Position numbers and translations under genes: made by a program
Part shown: piece by piece, positions 43,231 to 56,464 of the stretch
Layout of the letters: each line of letters opens with the position of its first letter
Numbering within the stretch: the stretch's first letter is position 1
Assembly (NCBI RefSeq): GCF_900636545.1
Contig: NZ_LR134290.1
Coordinates: 1,860,001-1,924,000, forward strand
DNA from: Pseudomonas mendocina
GTDB lineage: Bacteria; Pseudomonadota; Gammaproteobacteria; Pseudomonadales; Pseudomonadaceae
Direction: 5' to 3'
DNA length: 64,000 bases
Notes under the pieces: model-generated
Databases searched by the model: none
What the model saw: only the letters and a program-made list of their open reading frames with translations
What the model was told of the DNA's origin: nothing

Positions 43231-44211
43231 ATGACCCCCCATCGAATTGGCTTTTTGTACTGGCCTGGCACCAAGGCTTTGACTCTGTCTCTGGCGGAGG
43301 AGGCCCTGCGCGTCGCCCAGCGGGTGCATCCGGAAGTGGTGTACGAGCTGGTGTTCCTTCAGGCCGAGCCGCTGGCGGCCGGTGACTGGCGTCTACCGGG
43401 CGAGCCCTGGGCCGGGCATCTGGAGGGGCTGGACAAGCTGTTCCTGCTTGCCGATGCGCCGCCAGCGCAGGTGTCCGCCGGCCTGGCGGCTGCGCTCAAG
43501 CAGCAGGTGCGTAGCGGTTGCGTGATTGGCGGGCTGTCTGCCGGGGTCTATCCGCTGGCCCAGCTTGGTTTGCTCGATGGCTATCGCGCCGCGGTGCACT
43601 GGCGTTGGCAGGATGATTTCTCCGAGCGCTTCCCCAAGGTCATCGCCACCAGCCACTTGTTCGACTGGGATCGTGATCGTCTGACAGCCTGCGGCGGCAT
43701 GGCCGTGCTCGATCTGCTGCTGGCGGTGCTGGCGCGTGACCATGGTGCCGAACTGGCTGGTGCGGTGAGCGAGGAGCTGGTGGTCGAGCGCATTCGTGAG
43801 GGCGGTGAGCGTCAGCGTATTCCGTTGCAAAATCGCCTGGGCTCCAGCCACCCGAAGCTGACCCAGGCCGTGCTGCTGATGGAGGCCAATATCGAGGAGC
43901 CGCTGACCACCGACGAGATCGCCCAGCACGTATGCGTGTCGCGCCGGCAGTTGGAACGCATCTTCAAGCAGTATCTCAATCGTGTACCCAGTCAGTACTA
44001 CCTGGAGCTGCGCCTGAACAAGGCGCGCCAATTGCTGATGCAGACCAGCAAGTCGATCATCCAGATTGGCCTGTCCTGCGGCTTCTCCTCGGGGCCGCAC
44101 TTCTCCAGCGCCTATCGCAACTTCTTCGGCGCCACCCCGCGCGATGATCGCAACCAGCGCCGCAGCAACAGCCCCTTCGAGTTGACCTCGACGCCAGTCG
44201 AGCGGGGCTGA
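43231..44211 (+). CDS. argR: Arginine-responsive regulator ArgR (AraC type)
   Basis: A 326-residue AraC/XylS-family regulator of arginine metabolism, not related to E. coli ArgR. An N-terminal DJ-1/GATase1-like ligand domain (about 1-190, GGLSAGVYPLAQ at the elbow position) is joined to two C-terminal helix-turn-helix motifs (EIAQHVCVSRRQLERIFKQY, then IGLSCGFSSGPHFSSAYRNF). Because it follows aotP, it is probably autoinduced in the aot operon, as in P. aeruginosa. Expected to activate aot and aru through TGTCGC motifs. The start is ATG 43231; the longer frame overlaps aotP. Confidence 0.95.
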   Translation: MTPHRIGFLYWPGTKALTLSLAEEALRVAQRVHPEVVYELVFLQAEPLAAGDWRLPGEPWAGHLEGLDKLFLLADAPPAQVSAGLAAALKQQVRSGCVIGGLSAGVYPLAQLGLLDGYRAAVHWRWQDDFSERFPKVIATSHLFDWDRDRLTACGGMAVLDLLLAVLARDHGAELAGAVSEELVVERIREGGERQRIPLQNRLGSSHPKLTQAVLLMEANIEEPLTTDEIAQHVCVSRRQLERIFKQYLNRVPSQYYLELRLNKARQLLMQTSKSIIQIGLSCGFSSGPHFSSAYRNFFGATPRDDRNQRRSNSPFELTSTPVERG

Positions 44212-44234
44212 GGCGGCGTCTTCTACAAGCTTGT

Positions 44235-44340
44235 CTCCCCTCTCCCGCTTGCGGGAGAGGGGCGGGGGAGAGGGGCTGTCCGACACTCCGAGTTGCCTGA
44301 GCCACCCTCTCCCCAGCCCTCTCCCATAAATGGGAGAGGG
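44235..44340. repeat. Nested palindromic repeat element
   Basis: Two hairpins: CCCCTCTCCCGC / GCGGGAGAGGGG at 44237-44262 (12 bp, perfect) and CCCTCTCCCA / TGGGAGAGGG at 44317-44340 (10 bp, perfect). The facing inner sequences (GGGGGAGAGGGG and CCCTCTCCCC) can also pair, giving a cruciform-like unit of about 106 bp. May terminate argR transcription. Confidence 0.75.
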
Positions 44341-44464
44341 AGTAGGTCGTGCATGGTTACGCAAGCAGGACTTTCGATACCGACCAGTCAGCCTGCGGAG
44401 ATTTTTTCTAGCAGCGTGCTCCCAGCGGCGATCTGCGATTAAACTGCGCCTTTCCGACGCTTTC

Positions 44465-44485
44465 TGTCGCTTGGACGAAAACCCG
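44465..44485 (+). promoter_or_regulatory. ArgR-type motif upstream of aruC, site 1
   Basis: TGTCGC, eight bases, AA, five bases: an exact match to TGTCGCN8AAN5, about 166 bp before the aruC start. Confidence 0.65.
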
Positions 44486-44510
44486 CGGAAAACCTGGGGT
44501 AGCGCTGTAA

Positions 44511-45851
<1,341 letters not shown>

Positions 45852-45868
45852 GCTCTTGCTGACTGACT

Positions 45869-45916
45869 GTGGGAGGGGCTTTAGCCGCGACAATCGCGGC
45901 TGAAGCGCCTCCCACG
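45869..45916. repeat. REP-like palindrome aruC-aruF
   Basis: GGGAGGGGCTTTAGCCGCGA and TCGCGGCTGAAGCGCCTCCC form a long stem with a three-base loop. Closely related to the element at 28947-29008. It lies in the 124-bp gap and may stabilise the upstream mRNA or limit readthrough. Confidence 0.78.
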
Positions 45917-45975
45917 GTTGTCCGCCTGACCCTGGCTGCGAGTCCTATAGATTCCGTGTTTAGAAGGAGTGACCC

Positions 45976-46992
45976 ATGCTGGTGATGCGCCCTGCGCAAA
46001 TGGCGGACCTGGCCGATGTGCAGCGACTGGCTGCTGACAGCCCGGTGGGCGTCACTTCATTGCCGGACGATGCAGGCCGGCTGGGCGACAAGATCGCCGC
46101 ATCGGAGGCATCCTTCGCCGCCGAAGTCAGTTTCAATGGAGAGGAAAGTTACTTCTTCGTCCTCGAGGACACCGACAGCGGTCGACTGGTCGGCTGCTCC
46201 GGGATCGTCGCCTCGGCTGGCTATTCCGAGCCTTTCTACAGCTTTCGCAACGAAACCTTCGTACACAACTCGCGAGAGCTGAAGATCCACAACAAGATTC
46301 ATGTGCTGTCGCTGTGTCACGACCTGACCGGCAATAGCCTGCTCACAAGCTTCTATGTCGAGCGCCCGCTGGTCAGCAGCGCGTTCGCCGAGCTCAATTC
46401 GCGTGGGCGCCTGTTGTTCATGGCCGGGCACCCGGAGCGCTTCGCCGACGCGGTCGTGGTGGAGATCGTCGGCCATAGCGACGAGAACGGTGATTCGCCG
46501 TTCTGGGATGCGGTGGGGCGCAACTTCTTCGACATGACCTACGCCGAGGCCGAGCGCCTATGCGGCCTCAAGAGCCGCACCTTCCTTGCCGAGCTGATGC
46601 CGCATTACCCGATCTACGTGCCGCTGCTCTCCGACGAGGCCCAGGAGGCCATGGGGCAGGTGCACCCGCGTGCGCAGATCACCTTTGACATCCTCATGCG
46701 CGAAGGCTTCGAGACCGATCACTACATCGACATCTTCGACGGTGGCCCGACCCTACATGCGCGCACCTCGGGCATTCGCAGCATTGCGCAAAGCCGCCTG
46801 GTGCCGGTGAAGATCGGTGAGGCCGAGGCGGGTGGGCGCCAGTACCTGGTCAGCAATGGCCAGCTGCAGGACTTCCGCGCCATCGTCGCCGACCTCGACT
46901 GGGTGCCGGGCAAGCCCGTGGTGCTCAGTGTGCAGGCGGCCGAGGCGCTGGGAGTGGGGGAAGGTGCCAGCGTCAGGTTGGTAGCGGTTTAA
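45976..46992 (+). CDS. aruF: Arginine/ornithine N-succinyltransferase subunit alpha AruF
   Basis: A 338-residue subunit of the heteromeric succinyltransferase, first AST step: succinyl-CoA plus L-arginine (or ornithine). GNAT-like fold with VLEDTDSGRLVGCSGI (about 62-77) and the family stretch SPFWDAVGRNFFDM (about 174-187). Paralogous to aruG. The start is ATG 45976, with AAGGAG six bases upstream. Confidence 0.94.
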   Translation: MLVMRPAQMADLADVQRLAADSPVGVTSLPDDAGRLGDKIAASEASFAAEVSFNGEESYFFVLEDTDSGRLVGCSGIVASAGYSEPFYSFRNETFVHNSRELKIHNKIHVLSLCHDLTGNSLLTSFYVERPLVSSAFAELNSRGRLLFMAGHPERFADAVVVEIVGHSDENGDSPFWDAVGRNFFDMTYAEAERLCGLKSRTFLAELMPHYPIYVPLLSDEAQEAMGQVHPRAQITFDILMREGFETDHYIDIFDGGPTLHARTSGIRSIAQSRLVPVKIGEAEAGGRQYLVSNGQLQDFRAIVADLDWVPGKPVVLSVQAAEALGVGEGASVRLVAV

Positions 46993-47075
46993 CAGGCTCT
47001 GCTCCGGCTGGAGAGGGCGCCCCTTCGAGGGCGGATGAGAGTGCCGACGGTACTCTTGAGGAATCTGGAGGATTT

Positions 47076-48092
47076 ATGATCGTTCGTCCCGTGCGCAGCG
47101 CCGACTTGCCGGCCCTGATCGACCTGGCTCGCAGTACCGGCGCCGGCCTGACCACGCTGCCGGCCAACGAGGAGCGCCTGGCGCATCGGGTCGGCTGGGC
47201 GGAGAAGGCCTTTCGCGGCGAGGCCGAACGTGCCGATGCCGACTACCTGTTCGTACTCGAAGACGATACCGGCAAGGTAGTGGGCATTTCTGCGGTGGCC
47301 GGCGCTGTCGGCCTGCGTGAGCCCTGGTACAACTACCGCGTCGGCCTGACCGTCAGTGCTTCGCAGGAGCTGAACATCCATCGCCAGGTGCCGACGCTGT
47401 TCATGGCCAACGACCTGACCGGCAATTCCGAGTTGTGCTCGCTGTTCCTGCACGCCGATCACCGCAGCGGCCTCAATGGTCGCTTGCTGTCGAAGGCGCG
47501 CCTTCTGTTCATCGCCGAGTTTCGCGAGCTGTTCGGCGACAAGGTCATCGCCGAGATGCGCGGCATGTCGGACGACCGCGGGCGTTCACCGTTCTGGGAA
47601 AGCCTCGGCCGGCATTTCTTCAAGATGGAATTCTCCCAGGCCGACTACCTCACCGGCGTGGGTAACAAGGCCTTCATTGCCGAGCTGATGCCCAAGTTTC
47701 CGCTTTACACCTGCTTTCTCTCCGAAGATGCGCGTGCCGTGATCGGCCGTGTGCACCCGGACACCGAGCCTGCGCTGGCCATGCTCAAGGCCGAGGGGTT
47801 CAGCTATCAGGGCTACGTCGACATATTCGATGCAGGCCCGGCCATCGAGGCGGAAACCGCGAAGATCCGCGCTGTGCGCGACAGTCAGAACCTGGTGCTG
47901 GCCATCGGCACGCCAGGCGACGACGCCGAGCCGTTCCTGGTGCACAACCGCAAGCGTCATGACTGCCGCATTACCGCTGCGCCGGCGCGTATGGCGGCAG
48001 GCACGCTGGTGGTCGATCCGCTGACCGCCAAGCGCCTGCGCCTATCGGCTGGCGATCAGGTGCGGGCGGTGGCGCTGGCGGCACACGGCTGA
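47076..48092 (+). CDS. aruG: Arginine/ornithine N-succinyltransferase subunit beta AruG
   Basis: A 338-residue second subunit, homologous to AruF along its length (VLEDDTGKVVGISAV; SPFWESLGRHFFKMEF). In Pseudomonas the enzyme consists of AruF and AruG; in most enterics a single AstA suffices. GGAGG precedes the start. It follows aruF by 83 bp and precedes aruD by 62 bp. Confidence 0.94.
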   Translation: MIVRPVRSADLPALIDLARSTGAGLTTLPANEERLAHRVGWAEKAFRGEAERADADYLFVLEDDTGKVVGISAVAGAVGLREPWYNYRVGLTVSASQELNIHRQVPTLFMANDLTGNSELCSLFLHADHRSGLNGRLLSKARLLFIAEFRELFGDKVIAEMRGMSDDRGRSPFWESLGRHFFKMEFSQADYLTGVGNKAFIAELMPKFPLYTCFLSEDARAVIGRVHPDTEPALAMLKAEGFSYQGYVDIFDAGPAIEAETAKIRAVRDSQNLVLAIGTPGDDAEPFLVHNRKRHDCRITAAPARMAAGTLVVDPLTAKRLRLSAGDQVRAVALAAHG

Positions 48093-48148
48093 GTTATGGG
48101 TTTGTGCAGCGGCGCAGGCCGGCCGCTGGAAAATGCTGGGAGTGGTAG

Positions 48149-49617
<1,469 letters not shown>

Positions 49618-49618
<1 letters not shown>

Positions 49619-50964
49619 TGGCCGCCTATGAGATGAACTTTGACGGCCTGGTCGGGCCGACGCACAACTACGGTGGATTGTCCTACGGCAACGTCGCCTC
49701 GCAAAGCAACAGCCAGGTCGTGTCGAGCCCTCGGGAAGCAGCCAAGCAGGGCCTGGCGAAGATGAAGGCGCTGATGGACATGGGCTTCAAGCAGGGCGTA
49801 TTGGCCCCGCAGGAGCGCCCGGACGTCGCTGCGTTGCGCCGTTTGGGCTTCACCGGCAGCGATGTCGAGGTGATCCAGCGCGCAGCGCGTGAGGCCATGC
49901 CGCTGTTGGTGGCAAGCTGCTCGGCATCGAGCATGTGGACGGCCAACTCCTGCACCGTCAGCCCCAGCGCCGATACGGCGGACGGGCGTGTGCACTTCAC
50001 TGCCGCCAACCTCAACTGCAAGTTCCACCGCAGCATCGAGCACCCGACCACCAGCCGCGTATTGCAGGCGATGTTCGCCAACCAGGCACATTTTGCCCAT
50101 CACCCGGCACTGCCTGCCGTGGCGCAGTTCGGTGACGAGGGCGCGGCCAACCACACGCGTTTCTGCAAGGGCTATGGCGATGCCGGGGTCGAGTTCTTCG
50201 TCTATGGGCGCAGCGCCTTCGATACCCGTTATCCGGCGCCGGCACGCTATCCCGCGCGACAGACTTTGGAGGCCAGCCAGGCCGTGGCGCGCCTGCACGG
50301 GCTGAGCGAGGAGGGTGTGGTCTATGCCCAGCAGAACCCGGCGGTGATCGATCAGGGTGTGTTCCACAACGACGTGATCGCCGTGGGCAACGGTGAGGTG
50401 CTGTTCTATCACCAGGACGCCTTCCTCGATACCGACAAGGTCCTGGCCGAACTGGGCGCCAAGCTGGCGCGGCGTGGCGGCAGCTTCCAGCCCGTGTGCG
50501 TGCCGGGCTCTGCCGTCAGCGTGCAGGATGCGGTGCGTTCCTACCTGTTCAACAGCCAGCTACTGAGTCGAACCGATGGCAGCATGCTGCTGATCGTGCC
50601 GGAAGAGTGCCGCAACAATGCCAGCGTCTGGCGCTATCTGCAGCAGCTGACCGCTGGTAACGGGCCGATCCGCGAAGTCCGTGTATTCGACCTCAAGCAG
50701 AGCATGCAGAACGGCGGCGGCCCGGCCTGCCTGCGCCTGCGTGTGGCGCTCAACGAGCATGAGCTGGCGGCGGTCAATCCGGGCGTGGTGATGAGCGATG
50801 CGTTGCACGACACACTGGTGGCCTGGGTCGACAAGCACTACCGTGATCGCCTGAGCGAAGCCGATCTGGCCGACCCGCAATTGCTGACCGAATGCCGCAC
50901 GGCATTGGATGAACTGACGCAGATCCTTAAACTGGGCTCGGTCTATCCTTTCCAACTGAACTGA
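49618..50964 (+). CDS. aruB: N-succinylarginine dihydrolase AruB
   Basis: A 448-residue succinylarginine dihydrolase, second AST step, releasing two NH3 and CO2 to give succinylornithine. It belongs to the amidinotransferase fold; [18 protein letters not shown] at the N-terminus is family-specific, and a Cys at 371 ([10 protein letters not shown]) is the likely nucleophile, near the position known for E. coli AstB. The start at 49618 is translationally coupled to aruD; the frame upstream is a shadow within aruD. Confidence 0.95.
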
Positions 50965-51021
50965 CCCGCAGGGTGGATGTCGCTTGTTACATCCACCTTA
51001 CCCAACTCTCCCGGAGATTTT

Positions 51022-51300
51022 ATGAGCGACGCGCTGCAACTGATTCTCGAAGATAACGACGGCACCCAACTGGAAACCTCCTGCAGCCGCTTTGCCGTGG
51101 TGTGGCAGGGCAAGGAGTTGTGGGTCCAGGCCGTTGGCGATCAGTTGCTGATCGGTGTCGACGTGGAGGAGGGCGATACCGAGTACGCCAATCTGCTGCT
51201 GCGTCCGCAGGCGACCAACCTGGTCAGCCTGCAACTGGAGATGGAGCCGGCCCTGGCTGATGATGACGATCATGTGCATGGCCCGGACTGCAATCACTAA
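51022..51300 (+). CDS. Conserved small hypothetical protein of the aru cluster
   Basis: A 92-residue soluble acidic protein corresponding in position to P. aeruginosa PA0900, between aruB and astE. Beta-rich middle ([20 protein letters not shown]) and an acidic/His C-terminus, [13 protein letters not shown], that could bind a divalent metal. The start is ATG 51022, with GGAG five bases upstream. Function unknown; conserved linkage suggests a role linked to the metallo-hydrolase AstE or to arginine catabolism. Confidence 0.75.
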   Translation: MSDALQLILEDNDGTQLETSCSRFAVVWQGKELWVQAVGDQLLIGVDVEEGDTEYANLLLRPQATNLVSLQLEMEPALADDDDHVHGPDCNH

Positions 51301-51317
51301 GTCTTGAGGAGTGTTCG

Positions 51318-52331
51318 ATGCTTGCCCTCGGCAAACTGCTTGAACTGACCCTGGCCGGCCATGAGCCGTCGGCGAAGATTCAACTGACGCCCGATGGCAC
51401 GCGTCTGCGCTGGCTGGATGAGGGCGCGCTGGAGGTGACTCCGCCTGCAGCGCGCGACAATGGCCTCGATTTGCTGCTGTCGGCCGGCATTCACGGCAAC
51501 GAAACCGCACCAATCGAATTGCTCGACCGCCTGTTACGTGGCATCGCTCGCAATGAGTTGCATCCGGCCGCGCGCATTCTCTTTCTGTTCGGCAACCCCG
51601 AGGCCATGCGCCGTGGCGATCGTTACATCGAGCAGGACCTCAATCGCCTGTTCAGCGGTCGTCACGAGCAGTCCAGCGGCTTCGAGGCGATCAGGGCCTG
51701 CGACCTCGAACACCTGGTCGTCAATTTCTTCGGCAAGGACACCGGCCGTACACGCCTGCACTACGACCTGCATACCGCGATACGTGCGTCCAGGATCGAG
51801 CAGTTTGCTCTTTACCCCTGGGAAGAGGGGCGCGCGCATTCCCGTCGTGAGCTGGAGCGTCTGCGCGCTGCCGGTATCGAGGCGGTGCTGCTGCAGAACA
51901 AGGCATCGACCACCTTCAGCGCCTACACCTACGCACAGCTCGGTGCCGAAGCCTTCACTCTGGAGCTAGGCAAGGCCCGCGCCTTCGGGCAGAACGAGCT
52001 GGTCAACCTCGATCTGCTGGAGAACGCCCTGCACGCGCTGATCGAAGGGCGTGAGGTGATCGACGGCGAGCCGACGCTCGATGGCCTGCAACTGTTCTCG
52101 GTCTCGCGCGAAGTCATCAAGCACAGTGATAGCTTCCAGCTGCATGTGCCTGCGGATATCGAGAACTTCACCGAGCTGGAGCCTGGCTACCTGCTGGCCG
52201 AGGATATCGCCGATACCCGCTGGATCGTGGAAGAGCAGGGCGCGCGCATCATCTTCCCCAATCCCAAGGTCAAGAACGGCCTGCGCGCCGCCATCCTGAT
52301 CGTACCTGCCAATGGTGCCAGTTTGGCGTAG
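51318..52331 (+). CDS. astE: Succinylglutamate desuccinylase AstE
   Basis: A 337-residue zinc carboxypeptidase-like enzyme (M14/aspartoacylase family), last AST step: succinylglutamate to glutamate plus succinate. The zinc ligands are His59 and Glu62 (GIHGNETA) and His152 (DLHTAI). Also called aruE. It follows the 92-residue gene by 17 bp and completes the pathway. Confidence 0.95.
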   Translation: MLALGKLLELTLAGHEPSAKIQLTPDGTRLRWLDEGALEVTPPAARDNGLDLLLSAGIHGNETAPIELLDRLLRGIARNELHPAARILFLFGNPEAMRRGDRYIEQDLNRLFSGRHEQSSGFEAIRACDLEHLVVNFFGKDTGRTRLHYDLHTAIRASRIEQFALYPWEEGRAHSRRELERLRAAGIEAVLLQNKASTTFSAYTYAQLGAEAFTLELGKARAFGQNELVNLDLLENALHALIEGREVIDGEPTLDGLQLFSVSREVIKHSDSFQLHVPADIENFTELEPGYLLAEDIADTRWIVEEQGARIIFPNPKVKNGLRAAILIVPANGASLA

Positions 52332-52448
52332 CCCGGATTCATCCGAGTTATCTCGTTGGCAAGCTGCTTTATCGCGTAACTGTATCTGTCTCCGCTCGAG
52401 TGAGCGCTTTAGCATGGGCTTTTCGCCAAACAAGCCAGGAAGCCTGTC

Positions 52449-53453
52449 ATGCCTCTGATCGACTTGCGTAGTGACACCGTCACCCAACCCACCGCCGCCA
52501 TGCGCGAAGCCATGATGGCTGCCGAGCTGGGTGACGATGTGTATGGCGAGGACCCCACGGTCAATCGCCTGGAGGCCTGGTTGGCGGCGGAGCTAGGCTT
52601 CGAGGCAGCATTGTTCGTGCCCACCGGCACCATGAGTAACCTGCTGGCCCTGATGGCGCATTGCGAACGCGGTGACGAATACATCGTCGGCCAGCAGGCG
52701 CATACCTATAAATACGAGGGCGGTGGAGCCGCTGTGCTTGGTTCCATCCAGCCGCAGCCGATCGAAGGCGAGGCCGATGGCTCGCTGGACCTGGCCAAGG
52801 TCGAAGCGGCGATCAAACAGGACGACTTCCACTTCGCTCGCACCCGTCTGCTGGCACTGGAAAACACCATGCAGGGCAAGGTGCTGCCGCTCGAGTATCT
52901 GGCGGCTGCGCGGGAATTTACCCTGCGTCGGGGCCTGAGCCTGCATCTGGATGGCGCACGTTTGTACAACGCATCGGTCAAGCTGCAGGTGCCTGCGCGC
53001 GAGATTACCCAGTATTTCGATTCGGTGTCGGTGTGCCTGTCCAAGGGGCTCGGCGCGCCGGTTGGCTCGGTGCTCTGTGGCAGCAGTGCACTGATCGCCA
53101 AGGCGCGTCGTCTGCGCAAGATGGTTGGCGGCGGCATGCGTCAGGCAGGTGTGCTGGCGGCAGCCGGGCTCTATGCTCTGCAACATCAGGTTCAGCGCCT
53201 GGCCGAAGATCACGCCAAGGCCGCACACTTGGGCGAGGCGTTGACCGAGCTGGGTTATAGCGTCGAGCCGGTGCAGACCAACATGGTCTATGTGCAACTT
53301 GGCGAGCGTGCGGGGCAGATCAAGGGCTTTATGGCCGAACGAGGCATCGCTGTGAGTGCTGCGCCGCGTCTGCGCCTGGTGACTCATCTGGATGTTGGAA
53401 GCGCGGGCGTCGAGCGTGTGATCGAGGCGTTCGCTACCTTCCGTTCCCATTGA
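52449..53453 (+). CDS. ltaE: Low-specificity L-threonine aldolase
   Basis: A 334-residue PLP enzyme cleaving L-threonine (or allo-threonine) to glycine and acetaldehyde. The N-terminus [19 protein letters not shown] is diagnostic, and the PLP lysine is Lys199 in [12 protein letters not shown]. Position matches the P. aeruginosa order between aruE and alaS. It is a single-gene unit 117 bp after astE. Confidence 0.92.
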   Translation: MPLIDLRSDTVTQPTAAMREAMMAAELGDDVYGEDPTVNRLEAWLAAELGFEAALFVPTGTMSNLLALMAHCERGDEYIVGQQAHTYKYEGGGAAVLGSIQPQPIEGEADGSLDLAKVEAAIKQDDFHFARTRLLALENTMQGKVLPLEYLAAAREFTLRRGLSLHLDGARLYNASVKLQVPAREITQYFDSVSVCLSKGLGAPVGSVLCGSSALIAKARRLRKMVGGGMRQAGVLAAAGLYALQHQVQRLAEDHAKAAHLGEALTELGYSVEPVQTNMVYVQLGERAGQIKGFMAERGIAVSAAPRLRLVTHLDVGSAGVERVIEAFATFRSH

Positions 53454-53519
53454 GCGAAATGCCGGCAGTTCATAGCTGTCGGCTATCAACAAGGCACTAG
53501 CCGCGGGCGACAGGGCCGA

Positions 53520-53525
53520 TATAAT
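53520..53525 (+). promoter_or_regulatory. Candidate -10 element of the alaS promoter
   Basis: TATAAT occurs in the 285-bp gap before alaS, leaving a leader of about 205 bases. No good -35 is visible at 16-18 bp, so this is only a candidate. Confidence 0.35.
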
Positions 53526-53738
53526 GCGTCCCTTTGCAGACTGCAGCGATAACTGCTGCGCTCGGTCATGCAGTGTTAAAAACCGGCTCGTGCGCGAGTT
53601 CGATCAGAATGCTCATTTACAACCTGTAAACTGCGCTTCTTCGCCGGCTTTTGCCTTGCCTGACCTTCGCTCGCGACGTTCTCGCTTTGGTCTGCTTCGC
53701 CGGCTTTGCCGTGGCCGCCTGATTCCGTGGATATCCCT

Positions 53739-56363
53739 ATGAAAAGCGCAGAAATCCGTGAAGCCTTCCTGAGCTTCTTCGAAGAAAAAGGGCACACCCG
53801 TGTCGCTTCCAGCTCGCTGATCCCGGCGAACGACCCGACCCTGCTGTTCACCAACGCAGGCATGAACCAGTTCAAGGACTGCTTCCTGGGCCTGGAAAAG
53901 CGCGCCTATACCCGCGCCACCACCAGCCAGAAGTGCGTGCGTGCTGGCGGCAAGCACAACGATCTGGAAAACGTCGGCTACACCGCGCGCCACCACACCT
54001 TCTTCGAGATGCTGGGTAACTTCAGCTTCGGCGACTATTTCAAGCGTGATGCCATTCATTACGCCTGGGAGTTTCTGACCTCCGACAAGTGGCTGAACCT
54101 GCCCAAGGAAAAGCTCTGGGTCACCGTCTACGCCACCGATGACGAGGCCTACGACATCTGGACCAAGGAAGTCGGCATCCCCACCGAGCGCATGATCCGC
54201 ATCGGCGACAACAAGGGCGCGCCGTACGCTTCGGACAACTTCTGGGCAATGGGCGATACCGGCCCGTGCGGTCCCTGCACCGAGATCTTCTTCGACCACG
54301 GCGAGCACATCTGGGGCGGCCCACCCGGCAGCCCGGAAGAGGACGGCGACCGCTATATCGAAATCTGGAACAACGTCTTCATGCAGTTCAACCGCACTGC
54401 GGACGGCGTATTGCACCCGCTACCGGCGCCGAGCGTGGACACCGGTATGGGCCTTGAGCGCATCAGCGCCGTGCTGCAGCACGTCAACTCGAACTACGAG
54501 ATCGACCTGTTCCAGAACCTGCTGGCCGCTTCGGCCAAGGCCATCGGTTGCGCCAATGAAGGTCAGGCCTCGCTGAAGGTGGTGGCTGACCATATCCGTT
54601 CCTGCAGCTTCCTGATCGCCGACGGCGTGACCCCGTCCAACGAAGGCCGTGGCTACGTGCTGCGCCGCATCGTGCGTCGCGCCTGCCGTCACGGTAACAA
54701 GCTGGGTGCCAAGGGCAGCTTCTTCTACCAGATCGTCGCCGCGCTGGTGGCCGAGATGGGCGAAGCCTTCCCTGAGCTCAAGCAGCAGCAGGCGCATATC
54801 GAGCGCGTGCTGAAAACCGAGGAAGAGCAGTTCGCCAAGACCCTGGAACAGGGCCTGAAGATCCTCGAGCAAGATCTGGCCAGCCTGCAGGGCTCGGTCA
54901 TTCCTGGCGATGTGGTGTTCAAGCTGTACGACACCTACGGCTTCCCGGTCGACCTGACCGCCGATATCGCCCGTGAGCGCGAGTTGTCGGTGGACGAGGA
55001 GGGCTTCGAGCGTGAGATGGAGGCGCAGCGTGAGCGCGCCCGTTCCGCCAGCGCCTTCGGCATGGATTACAACGCCCTGGTCAAGGTCGACGCCGACACC
55101 CGCTTCCTCGGTTACGAGGGCACCAGCGGCAGCGGCAAGATCATCGCCCTGTTCAAGGCCGGTGCCGCGGTCGACAGCCTCGCCGAAGGCGAGGAGGGCG
55201 TGGTGGTGCTGGATCAGACCCCGTTCTATGCCGAGTCCGGTGGCCAGATCGGTGACTGCGGTTTCCTCGAAGGTGCCGGTGTGCGCTTCGACGTGCGTGA
55301 CACCACCAAGGCTGGCGGCGCCTTCCTGCACCATGGCGTGGTCGCCAAGGGCGGCCTGAACGTTGGCGCCAGCGTCAAGGCCGAGGTCGATGCAGAGGTG
55401 CGCCAGGCCACTGCGCTTAACCACTCGGCGACTCACCTGCTGCACGAAGCCCTGCGCATCGTGCTCGGTGGCCACGTGCAGCAGAAGGGCTCGCTGGTCA
55501 ACAGCCAGCGCCTACGTTTCGACTTCAGCCACTTCGAGGCGATCAAGCCCGAGCAGATCAAGCAGCTCGAGGACATCGTCAATCGCGTGGTGCGCGAGAA
55601 CTCGGTAGTAGAGACCGAGGTTACCGATATCGAAACCGCCAAGGCCAAGGGCGCCATGGCGCTGTTCGGTGAGAAGTATGGCGATCAGGTGCGCGTGCTG
55701 AGTATGGGCGGGGACTTCTCCGTCGAGCTGTGCGGCGGTACCCACGTGGCCCGCACTGGCGACATCGGTCTGTTCAAGATCGTCAGCGAGGGCGGCGTTG
55801 CGGCAGGTGTGCGTCGTATCGAGGCCGTCACCGGTGCAGCCGCGCTGGCTTACCTCAATGGCGCAGAAGAGCAGCTCAAGGAAGCCGCCTCTCTGGTCAA
55901 GGGCAGCCGTGACAACGTACTCGACAAACTGTCTGCGCTGATCGAGCGTAACCGCCAACTGGAAAAAGAGCTGGAGCAGCTCAAGGCCAAGGCTGCCAGC
56001 GCCGCGGGTAACGACCTGGCCGGCTCGGCGGTGGACGTGAAGGGCACCAAGGTGCTGGCTGCGCGTCTCGATGGTCTGGATGGCAAGGCGCTGCTGGCGC
56101 TGGTCGATCAGTTGAAGAACAAGCTGGGCAGTGCGGTGATCCTGCTCGGTGGCGTGTTCGAGGAAAAGGTAGTGCTGGTCGCTGGTGTAACTCAGGACCT
56201 GACGTCCAAGCTCAAGGCCGGTGACCTGATGCGTCAGGCCGCTGCGGCCGTGGGCGGCAAGGGCGGTGGTCGCCCTGACATGGCTCAGGGTGGCGGCGTC
56301 GATGCCGGCAAACTGGATGAGGCCCTGGCCCTGGCGGCGACCCTGGTCGAGCAGGCTTCGTAA
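53739..56363 (+). CDS. alaS: Alanyl-tRNA synthetase
   Basis: An 874-residue class II aminoacyl-tRNA synthetase charging tRNA-Ala, full length. The catalytic domain occupies about 1-240 ([27 protein letters not shown]), the tRNA-recognition domain about 240-450, and the editing domain about 550-700 with the zinc ligands HSATH (about 562-566) and CGGTH (about 665-669). A C-terminal coiled-coil and C-Ala domain follow. The start is ATG 53739; the earlier in-frame ATG 53706 does not fit the family. Confidence 0.97.
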   Translation: MKSAEIREAFLSFFEEKGHTRVASSSLIPANDPTLLFTNAGMNQFKDCFLGLEKRAYTRATTSQKCVRAGGKHNDLENVGYTARHHTFFEMLGNFSFGDYFKRDAIHYAWEFLTSDKWLNLPKEKLWVTVYATDDEAYDIWTKEVGIPTERMIRIGDNKGAPYASDNFWAMGDTGPCGPCTEIFFDHGEHIWGGPPGSPEEDGDRYIEIWNNVFMQFNRTADGVLHPLPAPSVDTGMGLERISAVLQHVNSNYEIDLFQNLLAASAKAIGCANEGQASLKVVADHIRSCSFLIADGVTPSNEGRGYVLRRIVRRACRHGNKLGAKGSFFYQIVAALVAEMGEAFPELKQQQAHIERVLKTEEEQFAKTLEQGLKILEQDLASLQGSVIPGDVVFKLYDTYGFPVDLTADIARERELSVDEEGFEREMEAQRERARSASAFGMDYNALVKVDADTRFLGYEGTSGSGKIIALFKAGAAVDSLAEGEEGVVVLDQTPFYAESGGQIGDCGFLEGAGVRFDVRDTTKAGGAFLHHGVVAKGGLNVGASVKAEVDAEVRQATALNHSATHLLHEALRIVLGGHVQQKGSLVNSQRLRFDFSHFEAIKPEQIKQLEDIVNRVVRENSVVETEVTDIETAKAKGAMALFGEKYGDQVRVLSMGGDFSVELCGGTHVARTGDIGLFKIVSEGGVAAGVRRIEAVTGAAALAYLNGAEEQLKEAASLVKGSRDNVLDKLSALIERNRQLEKELEQLKAKAASAAGNDLAGSAVDVKGTKVLAARLDGLDGKALLALVDQLKNKLGSAVILLGGVFEEKVVLVAGVTQDLTSKLKAGDLMRQAAAAVGGKGGGRPDMAQGGGVDAGKLDEALALAATLVEQAS

Positions 56364-56464
56364 ATAGTGTGAAAGCGGGGCCCGCAGTGCGTCCAGCGGG
56401 CCTTGGCAGTGTGACCCGATGCGGGTTTAATGGGCGCCCTTGAGGAATCAGGCGGCTTTTTGAA

